Position numbers and translations under genes: made by a program | In this document: positions 15,851 through 25,636 of the stretch, piece by piece | Position numbering within the stretch: position 1 is the stretch's first letter | Layout: the number at the start of each line of letters is the position of its first letter | The notes under the pieces: model-generated | What the model saw: the letters and a program-made list of their open reading frames with translations, nothing else | Told to the model about the DNA's origin: nothing | Database searches by the model: none | From: Alphaproteobacteria bacterium | GTDB lineage: Bacteria > Pseudomonadota > Alphaproteobacteria > JAJFFI01 | Length of the DNA stretch: 64,000 bases | Direction of reading: 5' to 3' | Assembly (NCBI GenBank): GCA_030066595.1 | Contig: JASJBI010000019.1 | Coordinates: 1-64,000 of the forward strand

Positions 15851-17317
15851 ATGACCAATCAGATCGTGCAGAACTTCATCGACGGGCGCTTTACCGAGGG
15901 GAGCCTCGGCCGGACTTTCGAGGACAGGGCCCCCGTCGACGGCAGCCTGGTGGCACTGGTACACGAAGCGGGTTCAGACGAGGTCGATGCGGCCGTCACG
16001 GCGGCGCGTCGAGCGCTCGCCGGGCCCTGGGGAGCGCTTGCGGCGGAAGACCGCGCCAAGCTCCTGCACAAGGTGGCGGACGGCATCGACGCGCGCTTCG
16101 ACGAGTTCCTCGCCGCCGAGATCGCCGACACCGGCAAGCCGCGCTCGATCGCGGCGCACATCGACATCCCGCGCGGGGCGGCGAATTTCCGGGTCTTTGC
16201 GGATCTGGTCAAGAATATCGCCACCGAATCCTTTGGCATGGCAACGCCGGACGGCGCCGGCGCGGTGAACTATGCGCATCGGATCCCCAAGGGGGTGATC
16301 GCGGTGATCTGCCCCTGGAATCTGCCGCTGCTGCTCATGACCTGGAAGGTCGGCCCGGCACTGGCGGCGGGGAATACCGTGGTGGTCAAGCCGTCGGAGG
16401 AAACGCCGGTGACCGCGACGCTCCTGGGCGAGGTCATGAACGACGCCGGCATTCCGCCCGGGGTCTACAACGTGGTGCACGGCTTCGGTCCGAATTCGGC
16501 GGGCGAGCACCTGACCCGCAATACCGGAATCGACGCCATCACCTTCACCGGTGAGACCGTGACCGGTGCCGAGATCATGAAGCAGGCAGCGGTCGGGCTG
16601 CGCGACGTCTCCTTCGAGTGCGGCGGCAAGAACCCTGCCCTGATCTTCGCCGATTGCGACTTCGACGAGATGATCGAGGGCATGGCCCGCGCGGTCTTTG
16701 CGAATTGCGGTCAGGTCTGCCTGAACACCGAGCGGGTCTATGTCGAGCGCTCGATCTTCGATCGCTTTGTCGACGCCCTCAAGGACAAGGCCGAAGGGTT
16801 CCAGCGGGGCGATCCGATGGACCCCGCGACCACCATGGGACCGCTGATCAGTCAGGAACACCGGGACAAGGTGCTGTCCTACTATGGCAAGGCCGTCGAT
16901 GCCGGCGCCGAGGTGATCACCGGCGGCGGCGTGCCGGACATGCCCGGCGGCTACGCCGAGGGCTCGTGGATCGAGCCGACGATCTGGACCGGCCTCGACG
17001 AGTCCGCGGCGGCCGTCCGGGAGGAGATCTTCGGCCCCTGCTGCCATGTTCGCCCCTTCGATGACGAGGACGAGGCAATCGCACTGGCCAACGACAGTCC
17101 CTACGGGCTCGCCACGTCGATCTGGACGTCGGACCTGTCACGCGGCAACCGCGTGGCCCAGCGGGTGGAGGCGGGCATCACCTGGGTCAACTGCTGGTTC
17201 CTGCGCGATCTGCGCACGCCATTCGGTGGCTCCAAGCAATCCGGGATCGGCCGCGAGGGCGGCGTCCACTCGCTCGAGTTCTATACGGAGCTGCGAAATA
17301 TTTGCGTAAAACTTTAA
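15851..17317 (+). CDS. 2-hydroxymuconate/2-aminomuconate-6-semialdehyde dehydrogenase
   Basis: The 488-residue NAD-dependent aldehyde dehydrogenase has catalytic N157 (CPWNLPL), K180, E256 (SFECGGKNP) and C290 (NCGQVCLNTERVYVE). The specific stretches PLLLMTWKVGPALAAGNTVV, TMGPLISQEHRDKVLSYY and WFLRDLRTPFGGSKQSGIG match the subfamily that oxidises 2-hydroxy- and 2-aminomuconic semialdehydes (XylG/DmpC, AmnC, NbaE). It feeds the meta-cleavage route. The start is ATG 15851 with GGAGGG upstream. It is divergent from the ligase operon and could serve both that route and the 3-hydroxyanthranilate genes at 19.4-21.6 kb. The two substrates cannot be told apart by eye. Confidence 0.92.
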   Translation: MTNQIVQNFIDGRFTEGSLGRTFEDRAPVDGSLVALVHEAGSDEVDAAVTAARRALAGPWGALAAEDRAKLLHKVADGIDARFDEFLAAEIADTGKPRSIAAHIDIPRGAANFRVFADLVKNIATESFGMATPDGAGAVNYAHRIPKGVIAVICPWNLPLLLMTWKVGPALAAGNTVVVKPSEETPVTATLLGEVMNDAGIPPGVYNVVHGFGPNSAGEHLTRNTGIDAITFTGETVTGAEIMKQAAVGLRDVSFECGGKNPALIFADCDFDEMIEGMARAVFANCGQVCLNTERVYVERSIFDRFVDALKDKAEGFQRGDPMDPATTMGPLISQEHRDKVLSYYGKAVDAGAEVITGGGVPDMPGGYAEGSWIEPTIWTGLDESAAAVREEIFGPCCHVRPFDDEDEAIALANDSPYGLATSIWTSDLSRGNRVAQRVEAGITWVNCWFLRDLRTPFGGSKQSGIGREGGVHSLEFYTELRNICVKL

Positions 17318-17533
17318 TGGGTTGCGGGTTTCTGTTCGGACCTCGCAACGGGTCGATTACGCTTGAAGTCTCGGCCGCCACAGGCCATCTTCTAGGCCAT
17401 GGCGGGTGCCCAATGGGGATGAATCGCAGACCCGTGGGCGGCGCCGTTCTCCGCTCAAGTTTCTCTGCAACCGCGCGATATTCGTCACGCGGGAGGAGCT
17501 TGGCGACCGACGAACCAAACTTGCGGATGGATC

Positions 17534-17734
17534 ATGCTTGGAACCGTGAAGTTCTTCAACACGACCCGAGGCTACGGCTTCATCGCTCCTGACGACGGAT
17601 CGAAGGACGTTTTTGTCCATGTCTCTGCTGTAGAGCGATCCGGTCTCGGCTACCTGTCCGAGGGCCAGAGAGTGGAATTCGAGGTGCAGCCGGACGCCCG
17701 CGGGCCGAAGGCGGTCAATCTAAAAGAAGCCTAA
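17534..17734 (+). CDS. cspA: Cold-shock protein, CspA family
   Basis: The single 66-residue OB-fold cold-shock domain has RNP1 (RGYGFIAP, residues 12-19) and RNP2 (VFVHVSA) nucleic-acid-binding motifs and the MLGTVKFFN start. Such proteins bind single-stranded RNA/DNA and act as RNA chaperones or antiterminators. The 216-base gap upstream has no gene and may hold a long 5' leader, as is common for csp mRNAs. A clear terminator follows at 17752. Whether it is cold-induced cannot be judged from the sequence. Confidence 0.93.
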   Translation: MLGTVKFFNTTRGYGFIAPDDGSKDVFVHVSAVERSGLGYLSEGQRVEFEVQPDARGPKAVNLKEA

Positions 17735-17751
17735 TACGCTCGCGACATGGG

Positions 17752-17780
17752 GGACCGCCCAACCGGGCGGTCCTCTTTTC
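17752..17780 (+). terminator. Rho-independent terminator after cspA
   Basis: A perfect 9-bp stem, GGACCGCCC (17752-17760) with GGGCGGTCC (17765-17773), encloses a 4-base loop and is followed by TCTTTTCT. It lies 18 bases after the cspA stop codon. Confidence 0.92.
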
Positions 17781-17878
17781 TCTGAGACATGGAAGGGTTG
17801 GGTCGCAGCGGGCCAGGGCGCATGGTCTGGTCTATCATTGAGCCTGGCTGAAGCAAACGACATGAGCGGAGAACCGGT

Positions 17879-18064
17879 ATGCCCATCATCGACATCAGCA
17901 TGCTCGAAGGCCGGAGCGACGAGATGAAGGCCGAGATCATCAGAGAGGTCACCGCCGCGTTCTGCCGGGTCACGGGGAACCCGCCGGACTCGGTGCGCGT
18001 GCTGTTGCGCGACGTGCCGCACGCGAGCTGGGGGGTCGCGGGCCTACCCAAGGAGACGCCTTAG
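17879..18064 (+). CDS. 4-oxalocrotonate tautomerase family enzyme
   Basis: The 61-residue protein begins MPIIDISMLEGRSDEMKAEI, so the catalytic Pro1 would be exposed after Met removal. A typical IREVTAAFCRVTG helix and a VRVLLRDVPHASWGVAG segment follow, with an Arg residue near the active site. 4-OT enzymes convert 2-hydroxymuconate to 2-oxo-3-hexenedioate in meta-cleavage pathways. The position between the muconic-semialdehyde dehydrogenase and the aminomuconate genes supports this role. The start ATG 17879 has GGAGAA upstream. It could also be an MIF-like promiscuous tautomerase. Confidence 0.88.
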   Translation: MPIIDISMLEGRSDEMKAEIIREVTAAFCRVTGNPPDSVRVLLRDVPHASWGVAGLPKETP

Positions 18065-18106
18065 CCCGATAGGTGCGCGTTTGAGCAGCCGCGAATCCTG
18101 CGGACG

Positions 18107-18580
18107 ATGACCACCCCGTTCCAGATCCGACAGGCACGCCCGGACGAGGCCCGGCTCCTGACGGCGCTGGCGGTTCGCGCGAAGCGGCACTGGGGATATG
18201 ACGAGGCGTTCATGCAACTGTCTGCGCCCGCCCTCGCCGTCGACGCCGCAGCCATCGAACGGGGCCGCGTCTATGCCGCCGCCGATCCCGGCGGCACGGT
18301 GCTCGGCGTCGCCGGGATCGAGCCTCTGGACGATACCGCCACCTACGATCTGACCCACCTCTTCGTCGATCCGCCCGCCATGAGGCGAGGCATCGGCCGA
18401 GCCTTGTTCGACGCCGTGCTCCAGTGGCTGGCCAGGAACGGCGGTCGGCGGTTGATCATCCTCTCGGACCCGCATGCGGTGCCGTTTTACGAGGCGCACG
18501 GTGCGGTGCGCGTCGGCGACGCGCCGTCGGACGCAATCCCGGGCCGGCGGCTACCGCTGCTGGAATATCTTCCAGGCTGA
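18107..18580 (+). CDS. GNAT family N-acetyltransferase
   Basis: The 157-residue protein has the GNAT fold: N-terminal FQIRQARPDEARLLTALA, a motif A acetyl-CoA loop in LTHLFVDPPAMRRGIGRALFD (the R-x-x-G-x-G/A variant is RRGIGRA), and a C-terminal strand with VPFYEAHGAVRVG. It should transfer an acetyl group from acetyl-CoA to a small-molecule or protein amine; the acceptor is unknown. ATG 18107 is the natural start, with a weak ribosome site. The BtuF-like gene starts 20 bases after its stop, so they may be co-transcribed. Confidence 0.85.
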   Translation: MTTPFQIRQARPDEARLLTALAVRAKRHWGYDEAFMQLSAPALAVDAAAIERGRVYAAADPGGTVLGVAGIEPLDDTATYDLTHLFVDPPAMRRGIGRALFDAVLQWLARNGGRRLIILSDPHAVPFYEAHGAVRVGDAPSDAIPGRRLPLLEYLPG

Positions 18581-18600
18581 ACTCTGAACGGGTGCTCGCC

Positions 18601-19410
18601 ATGCCGGACCCGTTGATCGACGCCGCAGGCACGCGCCACCCGCCCGCCGGGCCGGACGCCCGTATCGTCTCCCTGGTCCCGAGCATCACCGAGCTGTTGC
18701 TCGAGATGGATCTCGGCGCGCAGGTCGTGGGCCGCACGCAATACTGCATCCATCCGGCCGACCAGGTCTCAGCGATCCCGTCCGTGGGCGGCACCAAGAA
18801 GATCCGGCTGGACCGGCTGGCGGCATTGTCCCCGACGCATGTCATCGTCAACGTCGATGAGAACCCCAAGGCGATGGCCGAGGAGATCGCGGCCATGGGC
18901 CCTGCCGTTGTGGTCACCCACCCGCTCGCGCCGCGCGACAACCTCGCGCTCTACCGCCTGATCGGCGGGCTGTTCGGACGGCAGGCGGCGGCCGCGCGAC
19001 TGGAGAGCGCCTTCGAGGACGCCTACGCGCGCCTCGAACGGGCGGCGGGGCGCTTGCCCGCCCGAAAGGTCATCTACTGGATCTGGCGGGACCCCTGGAT
19101 GACGGTCTCGCGCGACACTTACGTCGCCGCGCTGCTGGATTTGGTGAACTGGCAGACCCTCTGTCACGACCCGGATGTGCGCTACCCCGAGGTCGAGCTC
19201 GCCCCGGATCTCTTGCGGACGGCCGACCTGCTGCTGTTCGCCACCGAGCCCTTTGCCTTCACCCAGGCGGATGTGGACGCCTTCGCCCAGGCCCACGACT
19301 GCGGCGGCGCCCGCCTCGCCCTGATCGACGGCAGCTATACCCAGTGGTACGGCAGCCGCGCCATCGCCGGGCTCGACTATCTCGCCGACTTGGCCCGGTC
19401 GCTGGCCTGA
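18601..19410 (+). CDS. Helical-backbone metal-receptor (BtuF-like) binding protein without signal peptide
   Basis: The 269-residue protein has the two-lobe BtuF/FhuD-type fold: RIVSLVPSITELLLEMDLGAQVVGRT in lobe one, then a long helix (AARLESAFEDAYARLERAAGRLP), then lobe two. Typical members are periplasmic cobalamin or siderophore receptors of ABC importers. This one lacks any signal peptide or lipobox, and no permease or ATPase gene adjoins it. It may be cytoplasmic and have a different role. The ribosome site before ATG 18601 is weak, and the upstream in-frame region overlaps the GNAT gene without adding a leader. Confidence 0.8.
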   Translation: MPDPLIDAAGTRHPPAGPDARIVSLVPSITELLLEMDLGAQVVGRTQYCIHPADQVSAIPSVGGTKKIRLDRLAALSPTHVIVNVDENPKAMAEEIAAMGPAVVVTHPLAPRDNLALYRLIGGLFGRQAAAARLESAFEDAYARLERAAGRLPARKVIYWIWRDPWMTVSRDTYVAALLDLVNWQTLCHDPDVRYPEVELAPDLLRTADLLLFATEPFAFTQADVDAFAQAHDCGGARLALIDGSYTQWYGSRAIAGLDYLADLARSLA

Positions 19411-19425
19411 GCTCGGACCGCCGAA

Positions 19426-20465
<1,040 letters not shown>

Positions 20466-20526
20466 CCGTCGAACTCGTCAGGCAGGTGGCCCCTTGCAGA
20501 TCAGCGGCAAAGCTGCTCCCTGCGAC

Positions 20527-21564
20527 ATGACCCCATCGGACCAGACGGCCGCGACGCCAACGGTCGACATCCACAGCCATTTCTTTCCTGAAGACTGGCC
20601 CGATTTCGGCGCTCGGTTCGGCGGCGCGCCCTGGCCGCGGATCGCGCACACCGGGCCCGGCCAGGCCATGATCCTGTTGGGCGAGAAGCCGTTCCGGCCG
20701 ATCCAGGCGCCCTGCTGGGATGTGCCCACCCGGCTCGCCGACATGGACACCCAGGGCATCGACCTGCAGGTGATCTCGGCCACACCGGTGCTGTTCGCCT
20801 ATGACCGGCCGGTCGACCAGGCGCTGTACGTGGCCCAGCACTTCAACGATGCCGCTCTGGAGATGACGGCCCGGAGCGAGGGGCGGCTCGCCGCCCTCTG
20901 CCAGGTGCCGCTGCAGGACGTCGACGCGAGCTGCCGGGAGCTCTCGCGGGCCATGCGGGCCGGACACCGGGGCGTGCAGATCGGCAACCATGTCGGACTT
21001 ACGAACCTGGACGATCCCGGGATCATCACCTTCCTGCACCACTGTGCCGACGAAGGCGCGGCCGTGCTGGTGCATCCCTGGGACATGATGGCGCGCGAGC
21101 GCATGCCGAAATACATGATGGCCTGGACCGTGGGCATGCCGGCCGAGACGCAGCTCGCCATCGTCGCGCTGATCCTGTCGGGCGGCTTCGACCGGCTGCC
21201 GCGCAGCCTGCGGCTCTGTTTCGCTCACGGCGGCGGCAGCTTCGCCTTCCTGCTTGGCCGGCTGGAGAATGCCTGGCACAACCGGGACGTCGCCCGGGGC
21301 GAGATCGACCGGCCGCCGTCCCACTATCTCGACCGGTTTTCCGTGGACGCGGCGGTGTTCGATCCGGGCGCGCTGCGGCTTCTGGTCGAGGTGATGGGGC
21401 CGGAGCGGGTCATGCTCGGCTCCGACTACCCCTTCCCCTTGGGCGAGCAAAGGATCGGAGGGCTGGTGCGCGAGGCGAAGTTCCTGTCCGAGACGGCGCG
21501 GGCCGGCATCCTCGGCGGCAACGCGCTGGCCTGGCTGGGCGCGCCCGCCACCGCCGCGGCCTGA
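20527..21564 (+). CDS. nbaD: 2-amino-3-carboxymuconate-6-semialdehyde decarboxylase (ACMSD)
   Basis: The 345-residue amidohydrolase-superfamily TIM barrel has a metal site starting VDIHSHFFPEDWP. Other markers are the ACMSD-specific MDTQGIDLQVISATPVLFAY, GVQIGNHV, VLVHPWDMM, LCFAHGGGSFAFLLGRLENAW, and the C-terminal MLGSDYPFPLGE. It removes the ring carboxyl of ACMS, giving 2-aminomuconate semialdehyde for the dehydrogenase. It is 61 bases downstream of the dioxygenase gene. ATG 20527 is preferred because the family starts just before the HSH motif. A TTG at 20458 overlapping the upstream stop would add 23 residues by coupling and cannot be excluded. Confidence 0.92.
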   Translation: MTPSDQTAATPTVDIHSHFFPEDWPDFGARFGGAPWPRIAHTGPGQAMILLGEKPFRPIQAPCWDVPTRLADMDTQGIDLQVISATPVLFAYDRPVDQALYVAQHFNDAALEMTARSEGRLAALCQVPLQDVDASCRELSRAMRAGHRGVQIGNHVGLTNLDDPGIITFLHHCADEGAAVLVHPWDMMARERMPKYMMAWTVGMPAETQLAIVALILSGGFDRLPRSLRLCFAHGGGSFAFLLGRLENAWHNRDVARGEIDRPPSHYLDRFSVDAAVFDPGALRLLVEVMGPERVMLGSDYPFPLGEQRIGGLVREAKFLSETARAGILGGNALAWLGAPATAAA

Positions 21565-21596
21565 CCGTCAGGCGCCGCTCGCCAAACCGGCACGTC

Positions 21597-22547
21597 GTGC
21601 AAGCCACCCTCGAGATCGTGCTGCCGGTGTTCGGCATGGTGCTGTGCGGCTATCTCGTGGGCCGGACGCCGCTGCTGACGGCCGAGGGCATCCGCGGCAT
21701 CAACAATTTCGTCTTCTGGGTGGCGATCCCGGCGCTGCTGTTCCGCTCCATGAGCACGCTTCGGATCCCTGAGACGGTCGATTTCGCGATCATCCCCGCC
21801 TACTTCCTATCTTGCGGACTGGTCTTTGCCTCGGGGCTTCTGGTTGCGCGCAAGGGCCTAGCCCTGAAATTCGACGAAGCGGCGATCTTCGGCATGGGCA
21901 GCACCTTCGGGAACATGGTGCTGCTCGGCCTGCCTCTGGTCCTGTTGGCCTTCGGCGAACAGGGGCTCTTGGCGATGCTGTTGATCATCAGCTTTCACCC
22001 GCTGATCCTGATCACCCTGCCCACGGTGGTGATCGAGGTGGCCCGCGGCCATGGCGAAAACGCCCTGCAGATCCTCTGGTCGGCGCTCAAGGGGCTGCTC
22101 AAGAACCCGGTCATCCTCGGTATGCTGGCCGGACTATTCTGGCGCGCCGCCGATCTCGGCCTGTGGCGGCCGGTGGAAACCTTCATCGACATGCTGAAGG
22201 CGGGCGCCACGCCGGCCGCCCTGTTCGCGGTCGGCGCCACCATGACCACCTTCCACATCGCCGGCAACGTTCGCCACAGCCTGGCCATGATCCCGCTCAA
22301 GCTGGTGGTCATGCCAGCGCTGACTTGGCTGATGACAGCGCATGTCTTCGCGCTGGACCCCCTGTCGGTCGCGGTCGCGACGGTGGCCGCCGCCCTGCCC
22401 TCGGGCGTCAACGTCTATCTGCTGGCGTCGACCTACGAGGTCTATGTGGCCCGGGCGACGACGGCGATCCTGATTTCGACCGCCATTTCCGTGATCAGCG
22501 TCGGGCTCTTGATCGGGCTGTTCGCGCCGGAGGTGTCGGTTCGGTAG
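21597..22547 (+). CDS. AEC (auxin efflux carrier-like) family transporter
   Basis: The 316-residue membrane protein has about ten hydrophobic segments arranged as two five-helix halves: IVLPVFGMVLCGYLVGR, FVFWVAIPALLFRSM, GSTFGNMVLLGLPLVLLAF, and LPSGVNVYLLASTYEV. The conserved N-terminal NNFVFWVAIPALLF and SGVNVYLLA are typical AEC features. Members move organic anions such as dicarboxylates or aromatic acids. The start is GTG 21597, 32 bases after the ACMSD stop, so it probably belongs to the 3-hydroxyanthranilate unit and could carry its substrate or product. The direction of transport is unknown. Confidence 0.88.
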   Translation: MQATLEIVLPVFGMVLCGYLVGRTPLLTAEGIRGINNFVFWVAIPALLFRSMSTLRIPETVDFAIIPAYFLSCGLVFASGLLVARKGLALKFDEAAIFGMGSTFGNMVLLGLPLVLLAFGEQGLLAMLLIISFHPLILITLPTVVIEVARGHGENALQILWSALKGLLKNPVILGMLAGLFWRAADLGLWRPVETFIDMLKAGATPAALFAVGATMTTFHIAGNVRHSLAMIPLKLVVMPALTWLMTAHVFALDPLSVAVATVAAALPSGVNVYLLASTYEVYVARATTAILISTAISVISVGLLIGLFAPEVSVR

Positions 22548-22771
22548 CCGCGCCGCGTGGACCGGTCACAAGAGGAAATCGTCCGCGTGCAATGCGGACA
22601 GCTGGACGCCCATGAGCGTGACGAGATCGCCGTTGCCCGGGTGCGCCCGGACCCCGATCGAGGACAGGAGCGCGCAGGCGGCTCACAACAGGCTTGTGAC
22701 GCCCACCGCCCGAACCGATGCGCCGGCCGGGCCAGACCGCCAGTTGCCCCCGCGTCGGGGTCGCATCTCCC

Positions 22772-23137
22772 TCAGTCCTCGGCGTGGATCTTGTTGATGA
22801 TCTCCGCGCCCAGGTTGAACGCCGGCAGGCCGCGGAACAGAAAAGCCAGCGCCGCGGTGGCGTGCAGCTCTTCCTTGCTGGCCCCGGCTCGCTTGGCCGC
22901 GCGGGCATGGAACTCGGAGGCCGGGGCGACATGCGAGAGCAGCAGGCCGAACAGGATGAGCTGTGCCGTCTTGATGTCCAGGCACTCGGGATACATGGCC
23001 TTCTCGCGGATCTTCTCGACCAAGTCCAGAAGCTCCGGATCGACCTCGAGGCCAAGCTTGATGCGTTCGTGGATGCGTGGCGGCGTGAACCCGATGAGAT
23101 CCTTATAGATGGCCTCGTAGTCTTCCTGCGACGGCAT
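22772..23137 (-). CDS. Carboxymuconolactone decarboxylase/AhpD-like family protein
   Basis: The 121-residue all-helical protein resembles the CMD family, with ALAFLFRGLPAFNLG at the end and EFHARAAKRAGASKEELHATA in the middle. That segment matches the usual HH/CxxC-containing helix, but the C-x-x-C of redox-active AhpD proteins is absent. A His (EFHARA) remains. It might be a decarboxylase or isomerase of an aromatic route. ATG 23137 follows GGGAGGACC. It is convergent with the AEC gene. The 224 bases between them contain no gene that I can support. Confidence 0.75.
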   Translation of the reverse strand: MPSQEDYEAIYKDLIGFTPPRIHERIKLGLEVDPELLDLVEKIREKAMYPECLDIKTAQLILFGLLLSHVAPASEFHARAAKRAGASKEELHATAALAFLFRGLPAFNLGAEIINKIHAED

Positions 23138-23226
23138 GGCCGGTCCTCCCCGCTCCGATTTCGCTGCGGTGGTTATATCGGAAACCGTCCCGCGGGCCAG
23201 CCCGGATCAGCGATGCGATCCCCGCG

Positions 23227-24159
23227 TCAAGCCATGGCGGAGGCGGGCAGGAAGTCCGGTTCCCGGGCCAGGCGTTTGAGTTCCTCGATCAAGGCGACGG
23301 CGGCCAGCGGCAAGGACCCCTCCTTGCGCCAGACCACGATGACCTGCCGCGTCCAGACCGCCAGGTGGTCGGACAGCGAGGTCAGTCGGCCCGCCGCTTC
23401 GTCCTCCTGGATCAGCACCCGCGGCAGATAGGACAGGGAATCGGTGCCGGCGACCACGGCCCGCATGAACGAGGCGGAGCCGGTCAGAACGACCGGCTCG
23501 GGCGGCTCCAGATCGTGGTCGTAGAAGAACTCGCTGAGCCTGCGCCACATGACGTTGTCCCGCCCCGGCAAGACCCAGGGAAAGTCGAGCAGATCCGCCG
23601 GCCGGATGCGCTTGCGCCGGCGCAGCGGGTGCCCGGTCCGGCAGACCACCGAGACCCGGTCGCGGTAGAGCGCCTCGATCGCCACGGGGTATTCATAGAT
23701 GCGCCGCATGGCGCCGATGATGGCCAGGTCGGTCTCGCCGCGCATCAAAGCCTGCAGCAGCTCGCCCTCGATCCCCTCGGTCACCCGGATGGTGAGCCCG
23801 GGCCGCGCCTGCAACAGGCGCCCGACCGCCCGGGGCAGCACGCCCGCGGCGACGCTCGGCGTGACGCCCACCAGGATGCGCCCCTTGGAGACCCCCCGCA
23901 GCGCCTGGATCTCCTCCCGCGCCCGGGTCATCTCGGTCGAGATCAACTCCGCATGCAGCCGCAGCGCTTCGCCGTACTCGGTCGGCATCATGCCCTGCGG
24001 GCTGCGCTCGAACAGCTTGACTTCGAGGTCGTCCTCGAGCCGCCGGATCGCCTTGCTGACCGCCGGCTGGGTCAGGTTGAGCGCCCTGGAGGCCCGTCCC
24101 AGGCTGCCTTCGCGGACCACCGCGAGAAAGATCTGCATCTGCCGCTGATCGAGGCTCAT
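23227..24159 (-). CDS. LysR family transcriptional regulator
   Basis: The 310-residue protein has an N-terminal LysR HTH (MQIFLAVVREGSLGRASRALNLTQPAVSKAIRRLEDDLEVKLFERS) and a two-lobe effector domain starting about residue 90. It is divergent from the Rieske dioxygenase gene across 157 bases. A T-N11-A LysR box overlaps its own start codon. LysR proteins typically activate the neighbouring operon with a pathway compound as inducer and repress themselves. The inducer here is probably an aromatic acid related to the Rieske substrate, by inference. Confidence 0.92.
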   Translation of the reverse strand: MSLDQRQMQIFLAVVREGSLGRASRALNLTQPAVSKAIRRLEDDLEVKLFERSPQGMMPTEYGEALRLHAELISTEMTRAREEIQALRGVSKGRILVGVTPSVAAGVLPRAVGRLLQARPGLTIRVTEGIEGELLQALMRGETDLAIIGAMRRIYEYPVAIEALYRDRVSVVCRTGHPLRRRKRIRPADLLDFPWVLPGRDNVMWRRLSEFFYDHDLEPPEPVVLTGSASFMRAVVAGTDSLSYLPRVLIQEDEAAGRLTSLSDHLAVWTRQVIVVWRKEGSLPLAAVALIEELKRLAREPDFLPASAMA

Positions 24160-24172
24160 AACTCATTGTTAT
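24158..24172. promoter_or_regulatory. LysR-type binding site (ATAAC-N5-GTTAT)
   Basis: ATAAC (24158-24162) and GTTAT (24168-24172) form a perfect 5-bp dyad with the T-N11-A spacing of LysR boxes. It begins within the lysR start codon, so binding would block lysR expression and could recruit activation toward the Rieske operon at 24317. Confidence 0.7.
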
Positions 24173-24316
24173 GGATTTTGGCCGAATAGGAAATATGAAA
24201 GAAGGGGCGGATTTGCTATATCGGGGATCCCGCCGCGGACGGGCGCGGCGGGCAGAAAGCAGAGAAACCGGGTGCGGCGACCGCCGCCGGGCCGCCACGG
24301 TTGAGGGAGGAGCGAA

Positions 24317-25630
24317 ATGTCGCAGAATTCAGGGTTGCCGTTGGACCGGCTGGTCGAGCCGGATCGTGTCCATCGCACCTGCTATACCGATCCCGAGATC
24401 TTCGAGCAGGAACTCGAGAAGATCTTCCACAAGACCTGGATCTATGTCGGCCATGAGAGCCAGGTGAAGAACCCGGGCGACTACGCGACCACGCAGATCG
24501 GCAAGCAGCCGATGATCATGGTCCGCGGCAAGGACGGCCAGGTGAACGTGCTGTACAACCGCTGCCCGCACCGGGGCGCGATGCTGTGCAACGAGCACAT
24601 GGGCCACGCCGGCAAGACCTTCATGTGCTCCTACCATGGCTGGCAGTTCCACCTGGACGGCCAGGTCTACGGCATCCCGTCGGAGGAAGGCTACGAGCAG
24701 ACCCGTCTCTGCGCCGAAGACCCGGCCAAGAACATCAAGCCCGCCCCCCGCGTCGAGAACTATCGCGGCTTCGTGTTCGCGAGCCTGGCGGAGGACGGCC
24801 CCGACCTGGAGAGCCATCTCGGCGGCGCCAAGCAGGCCTTCGACGACATGTGCGACCGGGCGCCCGAGGGCGAGGTGGAGGTCGTGCCCAACTGCTTCCG
24901 CATGATCCAGAAGTCGAACTGGAAGATCTTTCTGGAGAACCAGCTCGACGCCCTGCACCCGTCGGTGACGCACGGCTCGACCGGCCATGCCGCCGCCGAG
25001 GTGGAAAAGGAGATCAAGTCGAAGACCGGCGAGGACGCGCCGCTCTCCTACCACTACCTGTCCGCCTTCACGACGCCGATCCACAAATGGGACTCGATGG
25101 AGACGGTCGGCTATCCCCAGGGGCATTGCCTCTTGCAGGGCTACATGGGGCTCAGGCCGCAGGATCCGGACACGCTGGAATACGAAGCAGTCATGCGCGA
25201 GCACTATGGCGCCGAGCGGACCGAGGAGATCCTCTCGGTCAACATCCACCATGTGCTGGTCTACCCCTGCCTCTCGGTGCAGTCGCCGCTGCAGCAGCTC
25301 CGCGCCGTGCGTCCGCTGGCGCCGGACCGCACGCTCACCGAGATCTGGCACTTCCGGCTCAAGGGCGCGCCCGAGGCGATCTACCGCCGGGCTCTCGACT
25401 ACTATTACCTGGTCAATTCCCCCTCGACCATGGTCAACGCCGACGATCTCTACAACTTCTGGCGCTGCCATCAGGGCTTGCGCAGCGAAGGCGGCGAGTG
25501 GGTGAGTTTCCACCGCAACGCCGGTCAGGACCCGACGGAGAACGGCGTCACCACCTCGGTCACAGGCCTCAGCGAGATGCCGATGCGCAACATGTTCAGC
25601 GCCTGGACCGACTTCATGGCAGCGAGGTGA
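24317..25630 (+). CDS. Aromatic ring-hydroxylating dioxygenase, large (alpha) subunit
   Basis: The 437-residue Rieske non-heme iron oxygenase has a 2Fe-2S site with C83, H85, C104, H107 (CPHRG...CSYHGW) and a mononuclear iron site D211-x2-H214-x4-H219 (NQLDALHPSVTH). It should perform dihydroxylation of an aromatic ring using electrons from a ferredoxin/reductase. No reductase or ferredoxin gene is visible nearby, so it must borrow one. The small subunit follows after 6 bases. The start is ATG 24317, with a GGAGG-type site upstream. The Liv importer next door suggests a transported aromatic acid substrate. The specific substrate is undetermined. Confidence 0.92.
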   Translation: MSQNSGLPLDRLVEPDRVHRTCYTDPEIFEQELEKIFHKTWIYVGHESQVKNPGDYATTQIGKQPMIMVRGKDGQVNVLYNRCPHRGAMLCNEHMGHAGKTFMCSYHGWQFHLDGQVYGIPSEEGYEQTRLCAEDPAKNIKPAPRVENYRGFVFASLAEDGPDLESHLGGAKQAFDDMCDRAPEGEVEVVPNCFRMIQKSNWKIFLENQLDALHPSVTHGSTGHAAAEVEKEIKSKTGEDAPLSYHYLSAFTTPIHKWDSMETVGYPQGHCLLQGYMGLRPQDPDTLEYEAVMREHYGAERTEEILSVNIHHVLVYPCLSVQSPLQQLRAVRPLAPDRTLTEIWHFRLKGAPEAIYRRALDYYYLVNSPSTMVNADDLYNFWRCHQGLRSEGGEWVSFHRNAGQDPTENGVTTSVTGLSEMPMRNMFSAWTDFMAAR

Positions 25631-25636
25631 TCGACC

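Noticed and set aside
22557..22771. Possible small gene in the AEC/CMD convergent gap
   Set aside because: Frames here lack start signals and known motifs; nothing supported.
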